Shown here one piece after another: positions 1 to 12,400 of a stretch of 64,000 nt of DNA; within the stretch, counting starts at the first letter, position 1, and the number at the start of each line of letters is the position of its first letter. This DNA is from Membranipora membranacea. Lineage: Eukaryota; Bryozoa; Gymnolaemata; Cheilostomatida; Membraniporidae. Location: the NCBI GenBank assembly GCA_914767715.1, contig OU612065.1, forward strand, positions 20,460,001 through 20,524,000. Reading direction: 5' to 3'. Below the pieces are notes generated by a model. That model was not told the origin of the DNA, did not search any database, and saw only the letters and a list, made by a program, of their open reading frames with translations. Both the position numbers and the translations under genes were made by a program.

Positions 1-1284
1 AACGATGAAATTGGTGGATGGCATAGACTTAATATATTAAGTCTATGGTGGATGGTCTTCCATAGAGTAATTATCTTAACAAAGAATGTCTGAGTGGTCA
101 TTTAGGTCTTCTTATGAAACTGAAATCTGAAGTAGACAAACAAGCGCCACCTTCAGTGTTTGGGTGAGAATATTGGCAGATCAGAATGTAGTACCTAATA
201 TGGTATCTATGGCAAGTGATTTTTGATTAATGTTCTGTTAGGTGTTTGGTGAATTCCATATCAAACGTATTGAATCACTATAGGCGATTAAAAAAATTAA
301 TTTTAATACCCTTCTAGATAGTTACGCCTTTTGATTTTTAATGTTTTGTCCAACACTTGATGTGTTAGATTGCTTGTAATTTTTGTTAGATAGTCCATCT
401 TAATGCCATAATCACGGCGATAACGCTTACAATATTGGTTTTGCAACGGACATCAAAGGTACATGAACTTGTAAAATTACCGCAACACTGCCGCAAAGTC
501 TGCCATGATGTCTTTTTTTTTCATTGTCACCTTACACAACGGGACTATTAAATGAAGGAATTTGAGTTATTTCCAGAAAAATCCTTGGCAAATCTTCATT
601 AAACGCCTTCTAGAACTGGCAGATTGTGTATTAATATATAAATGGGGACAAAGCAGTTAAGCTGCCCACATAATGAAGATTCAGCGATAAGTATTGTAGT
701 AAGGTGTAGAAACTGACATTCCTGCTACTTCAGCAAATGAATTTTTATAAAGAAATGATTCTCTCCCAAACGTTCGTTCGTTGCAAAAGTTCACAGAGTG
801 GATTAATAGCCATAATGGATGAAAACCTGCAATACCATCTTATGAAAATCCCCATATTTTCATTCCAAGTTAAGACTATGGGGTGCCATGGCTTGCCGAT
901 GTTTTTTCCTTGAATTTTATTTTTGATCACATTGTTGATTGTCATAAATATTTGCACATGTCTTTTTATCATCACTATTTGGAAAAAATTCCACTATTTG
1001 GAAAACATTCCACTGTTTAAATGAAATAGACTGCCAATAAAAGTGTTAAAAACAAAAAAGAAGAGTTAAATACGCAATTCCACTTGACTTCCAAAAGCCG
1101 CCGGTTGTCAAGGATTTTGGCAATCTCATTGATCGTTGGTCATTGCCCCGATGATGCATGGCTGACTTTCATCCATTGTTCTTATATAATCTGGGATTAA
1201 ACCTAACCACTCGCTGATGCAACAGGAAAAACCATGCTTCTTGGCACACAAGTTAAATTATATTGCGTATATGTATTTTGATAG
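1..1284 (+). other. CC2D2A intron sequence at the window edge
   Basis: No exon could be recognised here. The first identified CC2D2A exon starts in phase needing one upstream base, so this is intron. An antisense ORF at 745-975 has no recognisable family. Confidence 0.5.
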
Positions 1285-3433
1285 TTCCGGAAGATTTAGA
1301 AGGGAGGCTCTGGTTTATGACTGGTGCTGAGTATATACCAAGTCAGGAGAAGATAGCCGACGAGCAGAAGGCTTTCTATGTCCCTTCCACTGTCCAAGGT
1401 ACTGTTCAATTAAAATCTCTGTTCGAAGGCTGAGAGTAATTGGGATGCTAGGGCTAGAATATGTTTCAAATGATCTGTAACCATGATGGTTTGACCGCTG
1501 AACCAGTTCTGGGATGTTCTATAAATACTTTAAGAAATGAGCATTTTGTGTGTAGGATAGGTCTTTGTCTTTGATGGGGTCCCACAAACTGTCTGGCTTC
1601 ACGTGGAATTCATACATAACCAGTTAGATATAATATCTACATCCTTGTGTTATTCACAATAGTCCATATATTGTGTTGTTGGCCCCTGGGGACAAATAAA
1701 GATAAAACATGCACTATGAATGAAATTCTGGCCTTTCCGGTCCATTGCTGTGTCTTTAGCAACTCAAAGTCTTGTTTTCTGTAATATATACAAACATTAA
1801 TAAGGTTTTAGAATTGCAATATGTGATCATGATGTCTGCTGATTTTTTGTGGAAAGCAGAGTCACCTTATATGTAAGGTCATAGAATGCCAATGTCTATT
1901 TTGATGTCTATGATGTCCATGATGCCAATGTCTATTTTGATGATATGCTATTGTCTTATCTGTTGAAGTTCCTATTTCTGAGAAAATGGATGTTGATTGT
2001 GAGGCGAGAGATTATGCAGAGGAAGGATTGTACATAGGGAGAAAACCTCTCGTCATGGCGAGAGAGAAATTTAAAATGGAAAATAGGCTGATTAAAGAGC
2101 CAGATGGGCAGGTTAGTTCTTAGTTGCGCTGTTTGTTATGAAGATGAATTGATAAAGTGCTAGTGGGTAGTAGACATAGAAATTTAATTGCTACTACAGG
2201 TTGGCATGGGTCTGGAAGCGGTTGTTTAAGCCGAAATGTCAAGTCGACAGAGCGTGTAGGCAATAGGCACCAGATATGTGTGATAATTAATTAAAGTACA
2301 CATATTGAATACGGTTGGCAGCAATCATAAGTGGTCCAGTGACGTTACAGTTCCCTGTATATAATATCTTAATAAAAAGTGATGTAAAAAAACGCCTGCG
2401 TGCCAAATGTCTGTATAAAATGTTGTTTGTTTGTTGACGTGTTGACAGTAAACGTCTTTGCAAGCCCCTGGAAAGCTCTTGGATGGCAATAAATACTTAA
2501 TTATAGTAAACAATCAAATATCATAGGCGTCGCAATCAAAGAACAAGAAGCTTCAATATTCTTAGTCAGAAACGGTAGGTGTGGCAATCACTTCTTCACT
2601 TGAGCAATCATCCCTCTATTCCAAATAAAGAGATTGGCAGACCGAGATAAGTGAATAAGTGTGAAAAGCTTCTGCCCACTTAACGCAGCTTTGGTAAATT
2701 TATGTGATTCCCTCATGAATCGTGATGCAACCCGATCAAGAAGTTGGTCAATGGTTTCAAATTGATAAAATCGGGCAGCATAAGCCAGAGATCTTGCGGT
2801 CACAGACCTGTTACTAAGACGGCGATGTTGTTGAACCCCGTCGATGACCAGTGGGTAGACCATTTCATGTGGAGCTGTGGCTTGATATTGCTGCCTGCAT
2901 TCTGCTGCCTACGTAAAACTTATCTAATCTAAATCTATTGCATCGGAAATCCCCACACCCTCGGCTGCCATTTCAAGACTGTCTTAATGTTGATGTTGAT
3001 TCACTTTCTAAGGGAGCAAGTCTTCATACCGAGTTAAATTTTGAACTTTGGCGTTAACTTCAACGGAGTGCATGTAAACCCGCCAGTTTTGTTTTTGTCT
3101 TGCTTTTAAAAGTAAATAAATATATTTACTTCACACTTTGTACACCATCAACAAGTATTCATATGTTTATGATTTACATATCCTAAACAGCGCACATCAA
3201 CAAGGACTAACTTTGAAAGCCTATATAGGATTTTCCCCTGCCAAAGTTAACACATAGACTGTCCTGTTGGGTTTGTTAGCCTTGCACAATCTGTTTTGGT
3301 TTTGTTTCAGGGAAAGAAATGGTTTGGAGAGGATGGTGAAATACTCAGTCTACCAGATCCAGTGAAAGAGATCCCGTCCCGCCCTACGATCCCTGAAGAA
3401 CTAGATCCTAGTCTACAAACTTTCTATAGAAAG
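1285..3433 (+). CDS. CC2D2A: CC2D2A exons a-c (conserved N-terminal block)
   Basis: Three exons (1285-1398, 1969-2111, 3311-3433) encode [18 protein letters not shown], then an [10 protein letters not shown] block, then [20 protein letters not shown]. These match the CC2D2A region just before the coiled coils. Donors are gtactg, gttagt and gtgggt. The junction phases (1, then 0, then 0) agree across all three. Confidence 0.85.
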
Positions 3434-6400
3434 GTGGGTGGGATAGATAAATCTATTCAAACAACTAAAATGGGTCAATCGATGGATGAGCTACTCAGTC
3501 TTAGTATCAGTTCATACAGTATCAGATTCATTTTATAAATTTGATCTCAGCAACCATATAAGAAAAATTACGACTGCCTCAGACATTATTCACATCATTG
3601 GTCATACCTAAAAGAATTTCTGGTGATGCCATGGTTGAAAGTTTGAAGTCATGTAAATAATTATGTACATCAATCATGAGTTCTGTGCTTCTATGTTGGT
3701 TGGTTGGACTAAGGTGATATTTTGAATGTCCTAAGCTCACTTCCACTCTTGCAGCTAAAGCTCAAGCGTCACGATAAAATCGACGTAGCTCTTGCTCTTA
3801 GTTCCCATTTAATCACAAATAGTTTTTTATCGCTCAAGAAGGCTAATTACAGTACTTAAGCATCTCAATATGGTGTCAAAGTGATAAAAAATACTGCTAT
3901 GTAAATAGTGAATTGGAAATTGGGCTCCGTGGACCCTAAGTTTGCAGCGAGGAGACCGATATTTGCATTGGACAGCTTGAAGTAGCATTCAGAACTGCAC
4001 TCCTTATCTTTTAGCTGTTACAAATAGTGGAATTAGCATTCATTGGTGGTGTTAATTGCTATAATCAGGGAGCTGCTCTAATATTGTGATTATTATATTA
4101 TTGTATACTATCAGACTTTGTGGGGATGTTGAGAGAAGAATAAGATACACAATAGAGTAGGGACAGGAGAACGACGACTCAAACTTTTGCTCAATGTACG
4201 AAACTATCAAAAAATGTATATACAAAATAATAGACAAGTGTCCAGTAGCCATCAGAGGCCAATAGAAATTATATCCTATCATCGGATTGAGAACATTGTT
4301 GCCCTAAACATATCGTTATCACGTAACTTGGTAACCATCAATGTTGTCCTCATTCATGGACAATACCTAATTTACACTGAATAACTCGGCATATCTCAGA
4401 CTAAACAGGCCAGGACTACATATTTCCTGTAGGCTTTTACCATAAGATAACAATGGTAATGTTTGTACGTACAAAAGGTAGGATGTAACCTGGAAGCAAT
4501 GAGAGGGAGTCCATTGCTGGATGATACCATTATGGTTAAGCGCAACCTATAATAATGTAAACGTACCAGGACACCAACAATGGCCGAGTGAATATTTCAA
4601 TGCCAATAATTTCAGTTTATACTTTTGTGATAATATGCCAAAAAATTCATTTTGAATGACGCAACTATAACCAGACCAGTACAGAAGAATATAGTAAGAA
4701 TTTACCTTCTTTATCGAGTTGTTGGTGGCCGAGTTGTTGGTGGCCGCAGCTCATATGGCAAGTAATCCATTGATGAGATAACTAATCCAGACTTTTGGAA
4801 CTCGCTCAAACCACAAATGTGCAAAATTAGTCAACGTCTCACTTCGACTGAATGCTAATGACTGTTTTGGTGAAAGTCAAATTTGACAATACAGTGGGTT
4901 TAGCACCATAAAATTAATTTATTGTTGTTACAAAACTCGATTTATTTATTAAAATAGCCTTGTATCGCAAAATACCTTTTCATTGATGTGACAACTAGTG
5001 CAGGAAACCTAATATCTGGTATTTTAAGTGGATCCTGCTCATCTCTGTGAAGGAGTCTTACATGCTAGTTCACTACGGGTACCAATGGCATGTGAGGTGG
5101 GTACAAATTGGAGTTGAAGTTAAGCGACAGCAGGAATCGTTGTTTCACTTTCACTCCAGTTGATGTATTTACTGCGCAAAGCTGATCTTGGAATTTGACC
5201 TATGGGAGAGGATATGATTTTGGTAGTTTGTGTAGCCCACCTGTGACCAGACATAGGACATTCCAGACAGATGCGGTTCACCAACAGAAATCACAACCGA
5301 TACACTGATCTATTATTATTTTATAGGCCAAAAAAAACAAGAAAATTTATTTTCAATTAACCCATGTATGCACCACATATTGTGTATTCAGCTGAGATTT
5401 ACAAAATCTTGTTTTTAACATCTTCTGGTGACACCGCAGTTGAACTTTTCAGCAAAATTATCAACATGTTGTGATTTGCAAGTGTAGTGCTAATCATATT
5501 TCGATGTGTTGATCTTACGATAGGCTACCCTTCATGCAAAATGTTATCAAAATAAATTGCACACTTTTTTATTTACCCAATGAATAAGTTGTGCTGTCAG
5601 CTGATAACCTGGTCTGAGTTGGAAAGCTTTTGTTTGGTAAAGGAACATGACATCATTACACATTGTGGATCTCTTTACGGATGTAGACTGCAATGTGTTT
5701 AGGTGGTTTTTGACAGTTCTTATCATAAAAATTTGTCACATAAAAATGTCACTTTAGGTTCCGGTCAGATTTGAAGCGTGAATCACTCACTGACTTGCTA
5801 ATAATTCAAATATTTCCGCCTGAAGGCCAGTGCTACAGCCATTCAATTCTACAATGGTATATCTGCGCAATGACAAGACAAATCATACGGGTGCCCAGAA
5901 ATTCCTAATGTTAGATTAAATAGAGGAATGAAATGTAAAGTTTAAGTACACCAATTTAAAAACCGATGCCAACATTGATATATTGCAGAATGCCAATCAA
6001 TACAGCCTTTTGGATCAGAACATTTGTCACCGAAAAAATATTTATAAATGGCACTGGTGGTTTCAACCAATGTTGTATTGCAGTGTGTTTATTTGGATTT
6101 TATTGTAATTCTTTTTTTACAGGCTATCACCAAAGAGTTTGATAGTCGTTATATAGACGGTACGATTGATTCTGGTGGACAGTATCGCCTTGATGTGGAC
6201 GTGAACACCCTGACCTTCACCCACCACGATCTCATGAGTAGAGAACATGTGCTAGCCAGCCGTCTCACCTTATTAGCCAATCAATATCAAGAAAGGAAAA
6301 AACTCAATGTCGTAGAATTTCACTCAGAAAAGGTATTTAATCTTCCTTTTTTTCATTTGCAATTGAATGGAGTCTAAGTATGTTACAAAATCTGTTGATT

Positions 6401-9400
6401 TTCCACACAAATCGCCAGGAGAAAACCCCTCCAGGGCCGCAGTAATCTATTTCACAAGCAATGTTTTGGTATGGAATATGTGTTGAAATGATGGCACTTA
6501 CAGTCAATTAGGGAATCTGAATTAATTTTAAGAATTACACAATTGACCTCAATCTTATTAAATGCACGGAAATGTCCAGTCCAGGAGAAGCTTGCGTACC
6601 AGGCGTGATGATGTTATTGAGTTTTCCTGGCATGCACTCTGTTTGTACAGCGTTTTTCCATCACAACAGGTGCCCTGGGCTTGTGAGTGGGTGGGCTAAA
6701 TGCATAACTCTTAGGCTATGATGTAAAACAGTCTATGAAATTGATGCCAGGAAATATGGACATTAATTTTTAATTGGAATTTGGAGTTGTTTGAAGATTT
6801 TCGGAAGCATCACAAGATAGTTGAACTCACGCAAAGGATATATATTAACAAAGGAAGATTTTTTTTGAGAGGACTGGTGGTGAATATTGTAACCAGTTCT
6901 TGCCATAGTAGCTGAGCTGCACACTGCACAGTTTTCAAGCGATGCATGTTGTGTAAGCGGAGTTATTTTCATGAAATGATTTCATAAGTTTACTAAAACT
7001 TGAGAAGTTTCCACTCTGATGAAGACCCAAATGTTCACTAAGGAAGGAAATTAATGAGCAACATCGTCAATATGATCCTGGGACTATGACTGTACACCAC
7101 CAGCCCACTCATCGAAGGAAGCTCATGATATTACCAATGGACATGTCCCAATGTCATTAGGCTCGTTAACAGTTAACATTGTTAGCTCAGTCTTCTCAAA
7201 AACATGTTGTGCGTGACCCTTTCTGAAAAAGTCACATCATTCTAAAATTTTGTTATAGATTAAAGCATTGAAATCTGCAATTATCCACATCAAGGAATCA
7301 CTGCTTAATTTCAAGGTGAGTATGTTATTTTATGCATGTAAAGTGTCTTAGGTAAAGGAGTGGTAGACAAAAAAAGTGGTTGATGGGTTACCCCAAGTTT
7401 TCAAAACTTGAGTCAATAATCCTGTAGACTATACCACTCTGAGCATTTGCTGTTGGGATCTGCATGTATATTGGTCTCAATAAGAAGAGGTCTATATTCA
7501 ATTCAAGTAGCCTTAGTTCTTAAAAATTTTAAATAATGGCGCCCCATAATCTGTGAAAATTGGAGGGCAGGGCAGCAGAAACACTTTTTGTCTCTTCCTA
7601 ACCAGATACCAGGTGAAGTGATCTACTATCTCAGTCATAACTACTATATCCCCCAGCCTGTTATATGTGCTCAAGTACCAGTGTGAGTCGATTCATACTA
7701 GACTGATATCATAAAGAAAATAGCTCTTGTGGTAAATACTCATAACATTTACCAGGGGAGCCATTTCCTTGTTTTTGTGAATGGTTACTGACTTGTTTTT
7801 GTGGTTGCACTTTGATTCAAATTTGATTGAGCTGCATAACAACTGGCCTGGCCAAGAGCAACTAGGCTCTGTCAACACCTTGGTTTTCCCATTTTCTCTG
7901 ATCTTTTGCATAGTAATGAAACAAGATATCCTAGAGGCCTATACGTGAACGATTTGTATTTTTAAATAAAGACCCTGAGCTAAAAGCATAGACATGGCAA
8001 AGAGTTTGACTGACTAATTCAAAAGCCCTCAGAGGAGTAAAATTTTAGCCTCCCCAAAGCTGAAAGGATCTTATATTTTGGTTCCATTAAAACCCCATTC
8101 ATCAGTTAAAAGGGAGTTCTTCCTTAGGAAAATAATATAGTCAAAGACATTAATTGGTATTACTGCTAACAATGAGATGGTAACCCAGTCTACTGTGATG
8201 CCTGATATTGGGAGCACAGCTAGAAGTTGAAGAGTAATAACAATTTCCTCTACTCTACTGCCTAAACAAATTCGCTTATAATCATGCCGTTAACACCTGA
8301 GAGAAGGCAACTCTTCATTTACTCAGATTGATATGGGTTTATGGCTAGCAAGATTTTCTCATTTGTTGTTGTTTTTCGTTTGAGCAGACCTTGAGTACTT
8401 TTTTTGAGATGGTGTGAGAAAAATTTCCGCTTATTGAAGGTTTTTACATGATATGTCTGCCCATAGGATTAATATATGACATTCAAAATAGAATAGCTTG
8501 GTTGCGTTAAAACTTGGTATGACTTAAATAGACGTCATCGGATAACTGAAAATAACGTTAATCAGCCACTTTACTTCATTGCGTTAAGATTGATTTATCA
8601 TTTTGATAGAATACCGATGCCGAGAAAGGTGAAGGTCAATATATTCAGAACCTGAGGCGTAGATTAGCAGACTACACTAGTGAACTCAGGTAATTTCTAT
8701 TGTTAGCCTGTGGACCTAATTTGAGACTGATTAATTTTTGGTCAGCTGGCTGTACATTCAGTCCCTAGACTAGATTAATAAAAATTGTAACTAATGACTA
8801 TATTTAGTTTGAGGGATTTCTATGAATATTTAAAGGGATCAGCAATTTAGTATGAGAAACACTACATTGTATATTTCTATCGTATATATAAAAAATTTCT
8901 TCGGCACGTTACGAAAAACATCCAGGATGATATTGTCTGTCGAATCTAAAGTGTATAACAATTTTGGAACGATTAATAATTGATAATTTCTTCAGGAACT
9001 GAGGTCCAAGCAGCGGAAGTTCAATTGAGTTGCCATGGCATGCTAACAGATTATTTTGTTCTAGTTCTTGAAGATATTAATATGAGGTCACATGGCAAAT
9101 GCCACTGACGTCATTACCATTCATCAACATCTCCTCTAAATTTAGATTTTCTGCTCGACATTCTCTTCAATCATTTAAAAAGTTCTATAGGCTCTCATAT
9201 CATCAAGTCATGACGCTAAAACAAAACTAAAATCTAAAAATATAGACATCTCTTGAGCATGATCGGATGCCGTTGAATGGTAGTAAATGATAACATCGTT
9301 TTTCGTATCTTTCAAAATACTGATTCACGCCTACAATCACTATGGTTCCATGCTTCGATTTTGTGGTTCACTCCAATTTCGAATGGTTAGAATCCAGTGG

Positions 9401-12400
9401 CATTGTGTGCAAGCGCGCTAACCACACCGCCAATTAGGAAATAGGTCGAATAAACACGGTATGGATATTCGCGTCCAAAAAGTCATTCGCCACAATCGGA
9501 ATTTGACTTTAATGCCGTTTCAATGGGGCGATTACTCTCGAAATCCTTACAAAATCGACACATGGGACCATAGTGATTGGCTTTTTTCAAACAATATTCG
9601 TACTTTAATATAACATTACTGTACTGGATTAATGCTGAGGGCTGAATGATGGCAACAATAGCAGAGTGATGTGATTTCTTGAACATTAGCTTATTCAGCC
9701 GCTAAGTATTAATCAGATAGTGTTGCGATTGTGTTGTGTCATCTACAAATTAATTAACAATTATAAGTTTTGAACATTGAAAAGGTGGCACTGCAGTGTT
9801 TACATAATTAACGTTGTCATTAGAGTTTTACATCAAATTGCAATAAAAGTTAAAAATCATCTATATCAAATAATTATAACAAATTTATCACAATAGTATT
9901 ACTTACATGTTGTATCTAATAAGGCTTAAAACTCCATAAATTAGAATAGGAGAAGGTATAAAGTTAAAGTTCTTTGTGGCGGATGTGCCAGGTTGGCAAC
10001 TCAAATGACACTGATGTTTATAAAAAATGGTATGATGGTCTGAGTTTAAATCTATTGTTATACAAATAAATATGGTTGGTTATTAAAAGCTGTACTTTAC
10101 TGCAGCAATTATAGGATTAATGCAGTTTAAAATAGAACACTTCGTAATACCAAAACAATTACATTATATAGCAGGAACTAAAACATATATTATCTTAATT
10201 TCTACTTCTGGGTAGTCCAGTTATCTTATCTTAGTCTTTACTTACAATTTGATGTCCTCAATGAATATAACATTTTACTTCACTGGGTGGTGACGAGAAT
10301 GAAAGATGCCTTGTCACTGATGTTGAAATATTCAATCATACTCGCAATACATTCCAAGTGGTCTCTTAGGGTGCAATACTGGCTACTAAAACATATATTA
10401 TCTTACTTCCTAGTTCTGGGTAGTCCAGTTATCTTATCTTAGTCTTTATTTACAATTTGATGTCCTCAATGAATATATAACATTTTACTTCACTGGGTGG
10501 TGACGAGAATGAAAGATGCCTTGTCACTGATGTTGAAATATTCAATCATACTCGCAACACATTCCAAGTGGTCTCTTAGGGTGCAATACTGGCTACTAGA
10601 GGGCACTTCTAACCACTTGGTTACATCATACTTAAGCTGATAGGTAGCGACAAAAAACTTTAAAAAATCCTTCCCATGTGTGAAACATGCACGATTACCA
10701 AGTTTGAAGAGCGAATATATTTTCATGTAGGTGTTAGTCATTTGTATCATAAAGTGCATGAATTACTCACGCACGTAGCTCTGGCAGACTGGCACGTAGC
10801 ATTTACCGGTGACCTGCCCTAGGCCAGACTCTTGTCCAGGAAGAAATTTATATGCTATGACCTCTCGGATTAACCGTGAGACCGAACTTGTCTAGCGCGA
10901 GCTGAGGCTACAGCGCTCTATGCTTTGTACTAAGTTGCACGGATGTCCCAGGACACATGGTCACTGAGGGACTCCAAAGTTGTCCCATGGGCCGCCGTTC
11001 CTATGCTCTCTGAACATTCCCAATCCATTTCTGATATGACATTTGCCATCGATCGATTCACACGTCATAATTGATATCACAAGGGACTACTGTACAATAT
11101 GCGTAAACCGCAGCGCTCCTACGGAATGCATGGATGACATATCCTTTTTGTTGTGGGTTCCAAACTCCATATTTACAAAGGCAAACATATAACCTGTTGC
11201 AATAACCAAATAAGGTTTATTTATGCCCACAATAGTAGGTCTAATAATATCTTTATGGAGTTATTTATATATACAGCCATAGTAAAGTGCGTTCTGGCAG
11301 ACTAAACGTGTTGTCTCAGGCTGAAATCTAAGTGCATGGTGGATTGAAGGTTGATTCATGTTTCGGACTCGAAGGTGGATGACGCAGTTTCCTCACCGGT
11401 TGCGAATAAGCCAAGGAATGCTACAATCCTCAGTATGCCCATTGACCAATGGACCAGATTATTTATTTATCCACAGTTCTGAGCGTGTTGCAAGGATACG
11501 CTAAGCGTGTATTTAGGTTCTTACTCTCAGTGTTTGTGGCCTGGACTTTGCATCGGTTATTCTTGGAGGGTAGCTGGTATGTGCTACTTGTTTTTTACAT
11601 GAGAGAGTGCAGATTCTGTTAGTCTTTTTGTTGGACTCGAATCAGAAAGCTTCCTGGGGATGCGCTTCCTGTCAATATTGCATTTTAGCCCTTTTCTAAA
11701 AAAAATGATCATGTTGACTATTCTTACGTAATAGTGAGCTCTTAGTATCCTTTTCACATGAAATTCTTGGTGTTCATTTTTGACTTTTTTGCAATACTTA
11801 GATGTATCAGTTTTTCTACCCTATGTCATCTTAGCGTGCGCTCATCATGCCATTCAATAGGTTATCTACCCATAAGCAGTACTTGCCTGGATAGGGGCCA
11901 TTTTGATTCCCAATTTTGTAATGATTGATTTAAAGCCGTCTCCATATGCGATTACCTAGATATGGATCACATGTCTGGCCAGCAGGGAAACCCGAGAGAG
12001 TTGCTAAAGTGCAATGCCTGGCACAAGTCAGCATCCAAGCATTGGGAATCAAGCTCAAAAGCAAACCTCTATTTGACTGACTTCTATCCTTCTTGTTCCG
12101 TCAACATGCAAGACTACAAAGGAATAAATAAATATATAACAAAGATAATAAAAAATAACAATGAAGCGTGTATGTTACTGCAATAATCTGCAGAACTACA
12201 AGATCAGGGATCAATGTCTATGGCATATTTTTGTTTTTTATTTTTTATTCATAATTTTGGTTCTATCATTAAGTGGTTTGAAATTTAAAGTATTTATTCC
12301 TATTTCTTGTTTGCAGAGAGGTAAGAAAAACATGTGACAGCGAAGAGCATGCAGATCGAGAATTATTACGCAACATCACAAAGACGTGGACTAGTTTGAA

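Larger units (their letters stand above)
8690..12316 (+). other. Large CC2D2A intron with MITE and tandem duplication
   Basis: This 3.6 kb intron carries a CACTATGG-family MITE (9337-9577) and a direct duplication (about 10176-10597). A CpG-containing tract near 10780-11130 may be an old repeat. The rest is AT-rich with no recognised coding sequence. Confidence 0.5.

Noticed and set aside
745-975. 76-codon antisense ORF near the window start
   Set aside because: No recognisable motif, splice context or repeat support.
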